A DNA stretch of 47,014 nucleotides from an uncultured bacterium (GCA_905215055.1 CAJMOH010000020.1:1-47014), one strand, 5' to 3'; positions 33,645 to 42,058 are shown, counted from the stretch's first letter. Numbers and translations: made by a program. The notes: generated by a model from the letters alone, not told the origin.

Positions 33645-33746
33645 TCCGGGGCGCGCTGCGGCGTTGTAGAGAGATTTGTGGGAAATGCCCGCTACAATCA
33701 AAGGGACCGAAAAACAACGAGATTTGTGAGAGAGGAAAGAGCGACC

Positions 33747-34394
33747 ATGTCCCAGCCCAAAAAGCCCATCAACCAAAACCTGACGGTACCCAACGCCCTT
33801 TCGGTGCTGCGTATCCTGATTATTCCGTTTTTCGCCTGGTTTTTCATGCGGGACCAGCTGGCTGCGGCGGTGGTTCTGCTGGTGCTTTCCGGCCTTTCCG
33901 ACTGTGTGGACGGCTTTATTGCACGCCGGCTGAACCAGGTGACTGAGCTGGGAAAAATGCTGGACCCTCTGGCGGACAAGCTGACCCAGGGCGTGGTGGC
34001 TCTCTGCCTGGCAATGAAATTCCCGGTAATCGGCCCGGTGCTGCTGGTGTTTATCCTTAAGGAGCTGGTGATGCTCTGCTGCGCCATTGGCCTGCTGAAA
34101 AAGAAAAAGCGGCCCTGCGCCGCCCAGTGGTACGGCAAGGTGGCCACGGTGATGTTTTACGTTTCGGTGGCGCTGATTGTGGTGATGGACGGCTTCCTCC
34201 ATGTGGAGGGCCTGGCCTTCCAGGTGATCTCCTATGTGCCGCTGATTTTGACAGCCGCCATGATGATCTACTCCGCCGTGCGCTACTTCCAAATCTTCCT
34301 GAAGATTCTTCGGTCTGACGACGAGAAATACGAGCTTTCCCTTTCCGACGAAATCCGGGCGAAAACCGTGCGGGAGCGCCGGAAGGATTCTTGA
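33747..34394 (+). CDS. CDP-alcohol phosphatidyltransferase (PgsA-like)
   Basis: A 215-residue integral membrane enzyme that joins CDP-diacylglycerol to an alcohol phosphate; in bacteria usually glycerol-3-phosphate, giving phosphatidylglycerol phosphate. The full family signature is present: D52-x2-D55-G56-x2-A59-R60-x8-G69-x3-D73-x3-D77. About six membrane segments are predicted. ATG 33747 follows AGAGGAAAG; the in-frame extension to 33678 has no ribosome site. PgsA is the likeliest identity, but cardiolipin or other CDP-alcohol enzymes cannot be excluded, so no symbol is given. A strong terminator follows. Confidence 0.88.
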   Translation: MSQPKKPINQNLTVPNALSVLRILIIPFFAWFFMRDQLAAAVVLLVLSGLSDCVDGFIARRLNQVTELGKMLDPLADKLTQGVVALCLAMKFPVIGPVLLVFILKELVMLCCAIGLLKKKKRPCAAQWYGKVATVMFYVSVALIVVMDGFLHVEGLAFQVISYVPLILTAAMMIYSAVRYFQIFLKILRSDDEKYELSLSDEIRAKTVRERRKDS

Positions 34395-34401
34395 TACCGC
34401 C

Positions 34402-34440
34402 GCGGAAACTCCAGGGCCTGTGGGAGTTTCCGCTTTTTTT
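34402..34440 (+). terminator. Strong terminator after the phosphatidyltransferase gene
   Basis: Arms GCGGAAACTCC (34402-34412) and GGAGTTTCCGC (34423-34433) are followed by seven Ts. Confidence 0.92.
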
Positions 34441-34522
34441 ACGGCTTCTTCACATTCCCGAAATGATTTCCCGATACAATAAAGCGAACTGGGCTTTTAC
34501 GCCAAGAAAGGACGAACGAGCC

Positions 34523-36796
34523 ATGTTACTGTGTACACGATGCAAAAAACGCCCGGCGGTGGTCTTTGTCTCCAACGGGATAAACGGCCAGGACCCCCAG
34601 GGGCTTTGCTTGGTTTGCGCCAAGGAGCTGGGGATCAAGCCGGTAAACGATATTATGGAAAAAATGGGCATCACCGACGAGGAGCTGGAAGCGGCCACCG
34701 CCCAGATGACCCAGCTGATGAATTTGGACGACGATGACGGCGGCGCCGACGACCTGTTCACCCCCGGCGGCGCGGCCACCCTGCCGGTGGACCAGATGCT
34801 GGGAGGCCGCCCTGGAGAGAACGGCGGCTTTGGGGGCGCCGGGGTCCAGCAGAAAAAAGAGAGCTTCCACAAGAAAAAGCGCAAGCACATCCAGAATTTC
34901 TGCACCGACCTGACCGCCAAGGCCCGGAACGGCCAGCTGGACAATATTGTTGGCCGGGAAAAGGAGATCCAGCGGGTGGTGCAGATCCTCTCCCGCCGGA
35001 CCAAGAACAATCCCTGCCTCATCGGCGAGCCGGGCGTGGGCAAAACCGCCGTGGCCGAGGGCCTGGCCCTGCGGATTGCCCAGGGCAATGTGCCTGCCAA
35101 GCTGCGGGATAAGGAAATCCAGCTGCTGGATTTGACAGCTTTGGTGGCGGGTACCCAATTCCGGGGTCAGTTTGAGAGCCGGATTAAGGGCCTGGTGGAC
35201 GAGGTGAAGGCCGACGGAAATGTCATCCTCTTCATCGACGAGGTCCACAATCTGGTGGGAACCGGCGACGCCGAGGGCAGCATGAACGCCGCCAACATCT
35301 TAAAGCCCGCCCTCTCCCGAGGGGAGATTCAGGTGATCGGCGCCACCACCTTCAACGAGTACCGGAAGTACATCGAAAAGGACGCGGCCCTGGAGCGCCG
35401 GTTCCAGCCGGTGACGGTGGCAGAGCCTTCCATCGGGGACGCGGTGGAGATCCTCCTGGGCATTAAGAGCTATTATGAGGAGTACCACCGGGTGCGGGTT
35501 TCCCCAGAGATCTGCCGCCGGATGGTGGTGCTGGCGGAGCGGTACATCAACGACCGGTATCTGCCCGACAAGGCCATTGACCTGCTGGACGAGGCTTGTG
35601 CCTGCGCCGCCCTGCGGAACAAGCGCTTGGAGGAATACGACGAGAAGGAGCTGGCCCTCACCCGGGAGCGAAACCGGGAACAGGACCTGCAGGCTCCCGC
35701 CGATGGCGGCCAGGTGGACTACGAGGAGCTGGCCAAGACCCACTACCGCATTGCCACCCTGGAGGAGAGCCTGGATAAGCTTCGGGGCGAGGGAGTGTTC
35801 GCCCAGGTGGAGGAGCAGGACGTGGCCAAGGTCATCGAGCTGTGGACCGGCATCCCCGCCTCTCGGGTGCAGGAGAACGAGCTGAAAAAGCTGGCCAATC
35901 TGGAGGAGGTGCTGAAGCGCCGCATCATCGGCCAGGACGAGGCCGTGTCCGCCATTTCCGCGGCTATCCGCCGCAGCCGGGTGCAGATCAGCCCCCGGCG
36001 GCATCCTGCCTCTTTTATCTTTGTGGGTCCCACCGGCACGGGGAAAACCGAGCTGGTGCGGGTGCTGTCCCAGGAGCTGTTCGATACCCCAGAAACTCTG
36101 ATCCGCCTGGATATGAGCGAGTTTATGGAAAAGCACTCGGTGTCCAAGATTATCGGCTCCCCGCCAGGCTATGTGGGCTATGACGAGGCCGGCCAGCTGA
36201 CGGAGAAGGTCCGCCGCCGGCCCTACTCGGTGCTGCTGTTCGACGAGATTGAGAAGGCCCACCCGGACGTGCTGAACATCCTGCTGCAAATCCTGGACGA
36301 AGGCCGCATTACCGACGCCCACGGCCGCACGGTGAACTTTGAGAACACCGTGATTGTCATGACCTCCAACGCGGGCAGCGAACGGAAGGAAAGCGCCCTG
36401 GGCTTTGCCAAAACAGCCGCGGACATGAACCGGGAAAAGGTGATGAAGGCCCTGGGGGATTTCCTCCGGCCGGAGTTTTTGGCCCGCATCGACGAGGTGA
36501 TTGTGTTCCGTCCCCTGGATGTGGAGGACTACAAGAAGATCGCCGCTCTGATGCTGGACGAGTATGTGGGCGTCCTGAAGGAGAAGGGCATTGCCCTTTC
36601 CTACACCCAGGAGGCCTGCTCCTTCCTGGCGGAGAGGTCCATCCACGGCCAGAGCGGGGCCAGAGACCTGCGAAACAACATCCGCCGCATGGTGGAGGAC
36701 AAACTGGCCATGGTGCTGGTAGAGCGGGGAGAAGGCGCTGTTTCCGGCGTCAGCCTGTCTGTGGGGCAGGACCAGCTCCAACTGGACGTGCTGTGA
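34523..36796 (+). CDS. clpE: ClpE-like AAA+ protein unfoldase
   Basis: A 757-residue Clp/Hsp100 ATPase. An N-terminal C4 zinc finger (C4, C7, C29, C32) replaces the double Clp-N repeat, which is the ClpE layout. Two AAA+ domains follow: Walker A GEPGVGKT from residue 168 and GPTGTGKT from 502, with FIDEVHN and LFDEIEKAH as Walker B. A ClpP-docking loop LGF is at 626-628, so it should feed ClpP. An acidic, glycine-rich linker lies at about 70-110. ATG 34523 follows AAAGGA; a TACAAT -10 box is at 34475-34480 with a poor -35. No CtsR tandem box was found near it. The exact paralogue name is inferred from the zinc finger. Confidence 0.88.
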   Translation: MLLCTRCKKRPAVVFVSNGINGQDPQGLCLVCAKELGIKPVNDIMEKMGITDEELEAATAQMTQLMNLDDDDGGADDLFTPGGAATLPVDQMLGGRPGENGGFGGAGVQQKKESFHKKKRKHIQNFCTDLTAKARNGQLDNIVGREKEIQRVVQILSRRTKNNPCLIGEPGVGKTAVAEGLALRIAQGNVPAKLRDKEIQLLDLTALVAGTQFRGQFESRIKGLVDEVKADGNVILFIDEVHNLVGTGDAEGSMNAANILKPALSRGEIQVIGATTFNEYRKYIEKDAALERRFQPVTVAEPSIGDAVEILLGIKSYYEEYHRVRVSPEICRRMVVLAERYINDRYLPDKAIDLLDEACACAALRNKRLEEYDEKELALTRERNREQDLQAPADGGQVDYEELAKTHYRIATLEESLDKLRGEGVFAQVEEQDVAKVIELWTGIPASRVQENELKKLANLEEVLKRRIIGQDEAVSAISAAIRRSRVQISPRRHPASFIFVGPTGTGKTELVRVLSQELFDTPETLIRLDMSEFMEKHSVSKIIGSPPGYVGYDEAGQLTEKVRRRPYSVLLFDEIEKAHPDVLNILLQILDEGRITDAHGRTVNFENTVIVMTSNAGSERKESALGFAKTAADMNREKVMKALGDFLRPEFLARIDEVIVFRPLDVEDYKKIAALMLDEYVGVLKEKGIALSYTQEACSFLAERSIHGQSGARDLRNNIRRMVEDKLAMVLVERGEGAVSGVSLSVGQDQLQLDVL

Positions 36797-36820
36797 AGCA
36801 TTTTACAAAAGAGAACGAAA

Positions 36821-36858
36821 GGGCTGCCGCCCAAGAAGCGGCGGCCCTTTTTTGTTTT
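36821..36858 (+). terminator. Terminator after the ClpE-like gene
   Basis: GGGCTGCCGC (36821-36830) and GCGGCGGCCC (36838-36847) pair with one wobble, followed by TTTTTTTGTTTT. Confidence 0.9.
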
Positions 36859-36891
36859 CAGAAGTAGTAAGAATTTTGTAAGAAATACCTG

Positions 36892-36923
36892 TTGACACAT
36901 TATACTATGTGATGTATAGTATA
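36892..36923 (+). promoter_or_regulatory. Promoter and PadR-type operator
   Basis: Consensus TTGACA (36892-36897), 17 bp, TATAGT (36915-36920). A perfect inverted repeat TATACTAT (36901-36908), 7-bp centre, ATAGTATA (36916-36923) covers the spacer and the -10 box. Its place directly before padR predicts negative autoregulation. Confidence 0.8.
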
Positions 36924-36951
36924 AGTGATCACAGAGGAAAGGAGAGAAAAG

Positions 36952-37302
36952 ATGGATGCTCAGTTGAAAAAGGGGATTTTGGATGTGTGCGTGCTGGTGG
37001 CCCTGAAAGAGCGGGACTCCTACGGCTATCAGATCATCAAGGATGTGTCCCCCATTGTGGAGATCTCCGAGTCCACGCTGTATCCCATCCTCAAACGACT
37101 GGAGGCCGGCGGCTTTGTCACCACCTATTCCATGGAGCACAACAGCCGCCTGCGAAAATACTATCGCCTGACAGACCAGGGCAGGCAGCGCATCCAGGAC
37201 TTCCTGGTGGAATGGGAGGATGTGATGCGGGCCTACCGGTACATCGCGGACTCGCAAAAGCAGGGTCCGGCAAAGGATTTGGAGAGAGAGGGAACCTTAT
37301 GA
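36952..37302 (+). CDS. PadR family transcriptional regulator
   Basis: A 116-residue winged-helix repressor of the short PadR subfamily. The conserved block RDSYGYQIIKDV and the recognition region ESTLYPILKRLEAGGF are clear, with a C-terminal dimerisation helix. ATG 36952 follows AAAGGAG; a nine-codon extension upstream would overlap the ribosome site. The stop overlaps the next start in ATGA. PadR-DUF1700-DUF4097 operons are widespread in Firmicutes, and the inducer is generally unknown. Confidence 0.93.
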   Translation: MDAQLKKGILDVCVLVALKERDSYGYQIIKDVSPIVEISESTLYPILKRLEAGGFVTTYSMEHNSRLRKYYRLTDQGRQRIQDFLVEWEDVMRAYRYIADSQKQGPAKDLEREGTL

Positions 37303-37901
37303 CAAAGCAACTGTTTTTAAACGAGCTGTCGGCGGCTCTTCACGGGTTGCCCCGGGAAGAGCGCTACCGCACCCTCAGCTATTACGACGAGCTGATTGAC
37401 GACAGGATGGAGGACGGCCAAAGCGAGGAGGAGGCCGTGGAAAGCCTGGGAAGCCCAGAGCAGATTGCCCGGGAGATTCTGGGGGAGGAGGAGCCGCCTG
37501 TTTCCACCGGCACAGGCCGGAAGGTGTGGATGATTATCCTGTTGGTGCTGGGTTTCCCCTTTTGGGGCAGCCTGCTGCTGGCGGCGGCCATTGTGCTGCT
37601 GTGCGTGTATATCTGCCTGTTCCTGCCAGCCTTTGTGCTGGGAGTGATGGCCCTGGCGTTTTTGGCCGGCGCTCTGATCGGCGTGGTAGGCACCCCCTTC
37701 CTGATTTGGGATGTGGGCCTGCTCACCGGCGGCCTGCCCGCGGGGCTGTTCCAGCTGGGGATGTCCGTGGCCCTGCTGGGCCTGGCGGTTCTCAGCGCCC
37801 TGGGGTTCTACTTCACCGGCAAGGTCACGGTGAAGGCCGGAAGAGCCATCTGGCGGTGGATCCGCCGCAGCTTCGCGAAGAAAGGAAGGGTCGTAGCATG
37901 A
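37299..37901 (+). CDS. DUF1700 (HAAS) membrane protein
   Basis: A 200-residue protein. The N-terminal HAAS/DUF1700 helical domain (1-65; FLNELSAALHGLPREER, then DGQSEEEAVESLGSPEQIA) is followed by three to four membrane segments between about 75 and 180 and a basic C-terminus. The start overlaps the padR stop and its own stop overlaps the DUF4097 start, both in ATGA, so the three products are coupled. Such proteins are thought to act with the DUF4097 partner in envelope or permeability responses; evidence in the literature is thin. Confidence 0.9.
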   Translation: MTKQLFLNELSAALHGLPREERYRTLSYYDELIDDRMEDGQSEEEAVESLGSPEQIAREILGEEEPPVSTGTGRKVWMIILLVLGFPFWGSLLLAAAIVLLCVYICLFLPAFVLGVMALAFLAGALIGVVGTPFLIWDVGLLTGGLPAGLFQLGMSVALLGLAVLSALGFYFTGKVTVKAGRAIWRWIRRSFAKKGRVVA

Positions 37902-38923
37902 AACGGAAACAGCGGTTTTTCAAGCTCAGCGCCATTGTGGGGTGCATCCTGCTGGGCGCGGGAATACTGCTCTGCGGCGCCGGGTTTGTGGGTATGGGCT
38001 GCAATTTGAACACCTTCACCTATCCCCGGGGCGGCGAGTCTGCGGCGGTTTCCTCCTTTGTGGTGGAGGACGCTGTGGACTCCATCGAGATCCACGCCTC
38101 GATGGGCGATGTGAAAATTGAACGGGCCAGTGCCGCCAGCCCAGAGGATGTGGAGGTTGTTTTGGCCAAAAATGTGTATCAAGTTGTCGTCCAGCACGGT
38201 TTGCTGCTGGTGATGCCCCAGGATTCCTACACCGCCACGGGCCAGGGTGGCTGGAACTGGTACCAGCTGCTCAACTTCCCCTCCAATGGGGATTGGGACG
38301 TGACCATCCGGGTGCCGGAAAAGCTGCTGGACAGCGTGTTTGTGGAAACAAGCATGGGCGACGTGGACCTGTCGGATTTGGAGGCGGCCAGCGTGACCGT
38401 CCAGGGGGACATGGGCGGCGTGACCCTGGACAACGTGTCCGCTTCGGAAAGCATGACCGTCACCCAGTCCATGGGCCGGGTCACGTTGGAGAACTGCCAG
38501 GGCGGCACGCTCCTCCTAGAGAACGACATGGGGGACACGGACGTCGCTAGCGGCCGCTTTACCGAGGGACAGATCACCTCCAGCTCCGGCAGCGTGGGGG
38601 TGGCGGACAGCGATTTCACCGCCCTGACCGTGGACAACGACATGGGCAACGTGAATTTGACCTCCACCCAGGTTTCCGGGGCGGCCTCCTGCACGGTGAA
38701 CATGGGCAATATTGACCTGGACGCCTTCGCCAGCCCAGACATCACCCTTACCGCCGATTCCGGCAATGTGACGGGCACCTTGGCCGGCCGTCAGGCGGAC
38801 TACCAGATCACCGTGGACACGGACATGGGGAATTCCACCCTGAAGGATCAGCTGGGGGACGGCCCCAACATCCTCCGGGTTACCACCGATATGGGCAATA
38901 TCGAGCTTTCCTTTGAAGAGTGA
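37898..38923 (+). CDS. DUF4097 beta-strand repeat protein
   Basis: A 341-residue protein with an N-terminal membrane anchor (about 8-32) that may be a signal peptide, then an extracytoplasmic adhesin-like beta-helix of the DUF4097 family. A short MG-centred repeat recurs about every 20 residues: SMGDVKIE, SMGDVDLS, DMGGVTLD, SMGRVTLE, DMGDTDVA, DMGNVNLT, NMGNIDLD, DMGNSTLK and DMGNIELS. The start overlaps the DUF1700 stop. A terminator follows four bases after the stop. Confidence 0.88.
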   Translation: MKRKQRFFKLSAIVGCILLGAGILLCGAGFVGMGCNLNTFTYPRGGESAAVSSFVVEDAVDSIEIHASMGDVKIERASAASPEDVEVVLAKNVYQVVVQHGLLLVMPQDSYTATGQGGWNWYQLLNFPSNGDWDVTIRVPEKLLDSVFVETSMGDVDLSDLEAASVTVQGDMGGVTLDNVSASESMTVTQSMGRVTLENCQGGTLLLENDMGDTDVASGRFTEGQITSSSGSVGVADSDFTALTVDNDMGNVNLTSTQVSGAASCTVNMGNIDLDAFASPDITLTADSGNVTGTLAGRQADYQITVDTDMGNSTLKDQLGDGPNILRVTTDMGNIELSFEE

Positions 38924-38927
38924 AAAG

Positions 38928-38955
38928 GGGCTGCCGCGTTTCGCGGCAGCCCTTT
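38928..38955. terminator. Bidirectional terminator after the padR operon
   Basis: GGGCTGCCGCG (38928-38938) and CGCGGCAGCCC (38942-38952) form an 11-bp perfect stem, with TTT after it on the plus strand and CCTTTTCA on the minus strand, where the DUF378 gene ends at 38974. Confidence 0.88.
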
Positions 38956-38973
38956 CGCTGTTTAGAACCTTTT

Positions 38974-39183
38974 CTACTCCCGAACGCTTTCCCTGCCCCG
39001 GAAGATCAGGGTGATGCACCAGAGGGCGGCAATGCCCACCAGCGTGTAGATAATCCGGGAAACGATCGCTGCCTGTCCGCCAAACATCCAGGCCACCAGG
39101 TCAAAGCGGAAGATGCCCACCAGTCCCCAGTTAATGCCGCCAATGACCACCAGGGCCAGGGCGATCCTGTCTAAAATACTCAT
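38974..39183 (-). CDS. DUF378 small membrane protein
   Basis: A 69-residue protein with two membrane helices, matching DUF378 (ALVVIGGINWGLVGIF, then a second helix at about 38-60). ATG 39183 follows AAAGGGG. It is five bases behind the upstream TSUP-type gene on the same strand, so it is the last gene of a three-gene operon. No function is established for the family. Confidence 0.88.
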   Translation of the reverse strand: MSILDRIALALVVIGGINWGLVGIFRFDLVAWMFGGQAAIVSRIIYTLVGIAALWCITLIFRGRESVRE

Positions 39184-39188
39184 TGTGA

Positions 39189-39650
39189 CTACCCCTTTTG
39201 TGTGGATTTCCCGGCGCTGCCGCCGGATTGGGTCTCGGGAGTAGTGTGCGCCCCTTTTGGGAAATTATGCGCGGCTTTCCCGCCAGAGCCCTTTTCCGGT
39301 TTTGAAAAAAGCTCCCGCAGGCCAACGGCAAGCAGAAACAGGCCAAAGACCCGCCGGAGCAGGGTCACGTCCAGCTGGGCGGCAAGCAGGGCCGCTCCCA
39401 CACAGGCGGGCAGTCCGGTGAGAATGGCCCACAGCGCCGCCTGGCGCTCCACCAGTCCCCGGCGGACATGCCCCCACAGAGCGGGCAGGGCGCAGCTGGC
39501 AAAGTACAGCAGGTTTATGCCTCCCGCCCGGAATTGGTCCATGCCCTGGACCAGAGTCAGCCACAGGAGAAGCAGCGTGCCGCCGCCCACGCCAAAGCCG
39601 GAGAGTACCCCCGCCGCCGCCCCGGCCGCGGCGGCAAGCAGCCAGTTCAC
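39189..39650 (-). CDS. TauE/SafE (TSUP) permease, second half
   Basis: A 153-residue half-size member of the TSUP sulfite/sulfonate exporter-like family. The family repeat opens with GVLSGFGVGGGTLLLLWLT, and about four membrane helices span 5-115. A hydrophilic tail (about 120-153) is unusual and rich in Gly, Lys, Pro and Thr. The start is taken as GTG 39650, overlapping the stop of the preceding gene in GTGA; a longer frame to 39713 would lie inside that gene. Full-length TSUP proteins carry two such halves, so this probably forms a heterodimer with the neighbour. Confidence 0.8.
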   Translation of the reverse strand: MNWLLAAAAGAAAGVLSGFGVGGGTLLLLWLTLVQGMDQFRAGGINLLYFASCALPALWGHVRRGLVERQAALWAILTGLPACVGAALLAAQLDVTLLRRVFGLFLLAVGLRELFSKPEKGSGGKAAHNFPKGAHTTPETQSGGSAGKSTQKG

Positions 39651-40006
39651 AGAGCCAGCGCCGCCCGGACGCCGCCGTAGAGCAGCAGCAGTCCAAAGGC
39701 CCGGCGCAGCCATACCACAGGCACCCTTTGGAAGATTTTTCCAGAGAGCAGCCCTCCTGCCGCGCCGCCCAGCAGATAAGGCCAGGCGGCGGAAGTGTCC
39801 AGCCCGCCCTGAAGCCAGTACACCCCCGCCGATACCAGAGACAACGGCAGAATCACCGCCACCGAGGTGGCGAAGGCCTTCCGCTGGGGCAGCTTGGCCC
39901 AGCCCGTGAGCAGCGGCACCAAAAACAGTCCCCCTCCCGAGCCAAACAGTCCGTTGGCCAGGCCCGCCAATGCTCCGGTGACGGCGAATTTCCCCTTGCT
40001 TCTCAA
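39647..40006 (-). CDS. TauE/SafE (TSUP) permease, first half
   Basis: A 119-residue half-size TSUP protein with the repeat GLANGLFGSGGGLFLVPLL and four membrane helices. The start is TTG at 40006, six bases after AGGAGGG; upstream in-frame starts lack a ribosome site. Its stop overlaps the next gene by 4 bp. Order and coupling point to a split two-gene permease. The substrate, often sulfur-containing organic anions, is not determined here. Confidence 0.8.
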   Translation of the reverse strand: MRSKGKFAVTGALAGLANGLFGSGGGLFLVPLLTGWAKLPQRKAFATSVAVILPLSLVSAGVYWLQGGLDTSAAWPYLLGGAAGGLLSGKIFQRVPVVWLRRAFGLLLLYGGVRAALAL

Positions 40007-40159
40007 AGCGCTCCCTCCTGTTTTCCGCGATGGATAAAAACAGTGTCTCCCAATGGCAGAAACCTTATGGCCGGGATTTTTTGGAATTTTGCGCTTTTGC
40101 CGCATGAAGGGCCGGCTATTCCACCATACTGAAGCCAGGGAAGGAGGCTGGTTTTAAGG

Positions 40160-41782
40160 ATGAAAAGAAAAGCTTTCCTGGTGCTGGGAGTCTTGCTTTT
40201 GCTGCTGGGAGCAGCGTGTGTGTCCCTAATGCGGGTGTCCCAGGGAGAGGAATATGTGGCGGCGGCAAGAGCCCAAAGCCTGTACCGGCTGGACATTGCC
40301 CAGTCCCGGGGGACCATTTACGACTGCCATTTGACGCCTCTGGTGGGCGGCGAGACAGAATATGTGGCGGCGGCAGCTCCCACCATTCAGGCCATCGGCG
40401 CGCTGGAGAAAGCCACAGAGGGACAATACCGGGACCAGCTGGCGGTGGCTTTGGAAAACGGCCGGCCCCTTCAGCTGACGCTGGAAAGACCGGTGGACAA
40501 CCCCTTGATCGACGTGTTCCAGGTGCCCCGGCGGTACAGCCAGGACCAGCTGGCTCCTCATATTGTGGGCTATTTGGACAGCCTGGGCGGGGGCGCGGCG
40601 GGCATTGAGCTGGCGATGGACGACCTGCTTTCCCAGTACGAGGGAGAGATCTCCGTCACCTACCGGGTGGATGCCTTGGGCCGGGCCATTGCCGGGGAGG
40701 AGCGCCAGGTGGTGAACACCTTGTCGGACTCCGCGGGGGGCGTGGCTCTCACTTTGGACAGCGCCATTCAGCGGCTGGCCGAGGACGCCGCCCAAAGGCT
40801 GGACAAGGGGGCCGTGGTGGTCACCGAGGTGCCGGACTGTCAGATTCGGGCGGCGGCCAGTGTGCCGGACTTTTCCCCTCTGGACTTGAGCCAGGCGGCG
40901 GAAAGCGCCGATTCCTCCCTGGTCAACCGGGGGTTTTCCGCCTACGCTCCCGGCTCAGTGTTCAAGCTGGTGACAGCCGCCGCTCTGCTGGAGGAGGGCC
41001 TGGGGGACACGGTATTCACCTGCGTGGGCTCTCTCAACGCGGGGGGGCTGCAATTTCATTGTGTGGACAATACCGCCCACGGGGAGCTGACGCTGGAGCA
41101 GGCCATTCAAAAGTCCTGCAACTGTTATTTCATCAACGCCGCCAGGGTGCTGGGCGGGCAGAAGGTCCTTTCCATGGCCGATAACCTGGAATTTGGTACC
41201 GCTCAGGAGTTTGGCCGGGGTCTGTGGACCGCCGCCGGGGAGCTGCCCAGCCTGCAAAGCCTGAGCAACGCCCGGTCCTTGGCGAATTTCTCCTTTGGAC
41301 AGGGAGAGCTGACCGCCACCCCGTTGCAGCTGTGCGCCATGATGAACGCCATTGCCAGCGGGGGCGTTTACACCTCTCCCCGGCTGATCGAGGGCCAGGT
41401 CAGCCAGGACAAGGAGCTGACACCCCTGGCCTCCTCCTCCGCCCAGCAGGCTCGGGTGATGAGCGCCTCCACCGCCAAAGCCTTAGAGCAGGCCTTGGTG
41501 TCTACGGCGCGGGAGGGTACCGGCCGGGCCGCGGCGCCGGAAAACGGCGTGGCGGGAATCAAAACCGGCACGGCCCAAACCGGCGTGTTCCAGGGGGAGG
41601 AGGAGCTGCTCCATTTCTGGTACAGCGGGCTTGTCTGGGATGACACCGGCCCCCGGTACTGCGTCACCGTGCTGCGGGAGTCGGCTCTGGATGGCCAGAG
41701 TCTGGCGGCCAAGGCCTTTCAGGAGGTGGCCCAGGGGCTGATTGCCCTGGAAAGCGGGGAGGAAACGCCGGAAGGGAATTGA
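40160..41782 (+). CDS. Class B penicillin-binding protein (transpeptidase)
   Basis: A 540-residue cell-wall transpeptidase that cross-links peptidoglycan. One N-terminal membrane anchor (about 5-24) is followed by a dimerisation-type domain and the penicillin-binding domain. Active-site motifs: S266-x-x-K269 (PGSVFK), S319-C-N321, and K468-T-G470. No PASTA domains are present. ATG 40160 has AGGAGG about 12 bases upstream. It resembles PbpA/SpoVD/FtsI-like proteins; no ftsW/rodA partner lies beside it, so septal or sporulation roles cannot be separated. Its stop codon lies inside the -35 box of the T-box promoter. Confidence 0.9.
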   Translation: MKRKAFLVLGVLLLLLGAACVSLMRVSQGEEYVAAARAQSLYRLDIAQSRGTIYDCHLTPLVGGETEYVAAAAPTIQAIGALEKATEGQYRDQLAVALENGRPLQLTLERPVDNPLIDVFQVPRRYSQDQLAPHIVGYLDSLGGGAAGIELAMDDLLSQYEGEISVTYRVDALGRAIAGEERQVVNTLSDSAGGVALTLDSAIQRLAEDAAQRLDKGAVVVTEVPDCQIRAAASVPDFSPLDLSQAAESADSSLVNRGFSAYAPGSVFKLVTAAALLEEGLGDTVFTCVGSLNAGGLQFHCVDNTAHGELTLEQAIQKSCNCYFINAARVLGGQKVLSMADNLEFGTAQEFGRGLWTAAGELPSLQSLSNARSLANFSFGQGELTATPLQLCAMMNAIASGGVYTSPRLIEGQVSQDKELTPLASSSAQQARVMSASTAKALEQALVSTAREGTGRAAAPENGVAGIKTGTAQTGVFQGEEELLHFWYSGLVWDDTGPRYCVTVLRESALDGQSLAAKAFQEVAQGLIALESGEETPEGN

Positions 41783-41807
41783 CAGAACGGCTCTGGACCG
41801 CTATAAT
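41779..41807 (+). promoter_or_regulatory. Consensus promoter of the T-box operon, -35 overlapping a stop codon
   Basis: Perfect TTGACA (41779-41784), 17-bp spacer, perfect TATAAT (41802-41807). The TGA stop of the penicillin-binding protein gene (41780-41782) lies within the -35 box. Such a strong promoter suits a leader whose output is set by attenuation. Confidence 0.92.
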
Positions 41808-41813
41808 AAGGCT

Positions 41814-42058
41814 AGAATCTCATAGTGGAAAGTTGTGCGGAGAAGATGCTTTTGGCTTCCTGGCAGAGAGCGCCCGGCTGGTGAAAGGGCGCAGGCAGGC
41901 AAGGGCAGGCCCCTCCAACAGACAAGCACAGGCCGTGAGGAGCGGCACGGCCTTCCCCCGTTACCGGGAAAAAAGCGGTCCAGGGCCGGTCTCTGGGCAA
42001 TTTGGGTGGTACCACGGGCTTTTCCGTCCCATTGGGGAGGGAGAAGCCCTATTTGTTT
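41814..42058 (+). promoter_or_regulatory. T-box riboswitch, predicted tRNA-Ala specific
   Basis: A transcription-attenuation T-box leader. Stem I has the distal arm AGAGA-GCGCCC-loop GGCTGGTGAAA-GGGCGC at about 41867-41896. The candidate specifier region (GGGCAGGCC, about 41904-41913) can present GCA. The T-box sequence TTTGGGTGGTACCACGGG is at 42001-42018, with bulge TGGT at 42007-42010. The terminator follows: GGGCTTTTCCGTCCC and GGGAGGGAGAAGCCC (42016-42049), then TATTTGTTT. TGGT pairs with a tRNA ending in A73-CCA. The tRNA-Gly at 1-55 has U73, so glycine is disfavoured; alanine fits A73 and the alaS gene downstream. The exact specifier is not settled. Confidence 0.9.

Noticed and set aside
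41814..42058. Reading the T-box as glycine specific, because GGC followed by A occurs in the candidate specifier region
   Set aside because: The bulge TGGT pairs with A73, but the tRNA-Gly in this window has U73, and alaS is in the operon.
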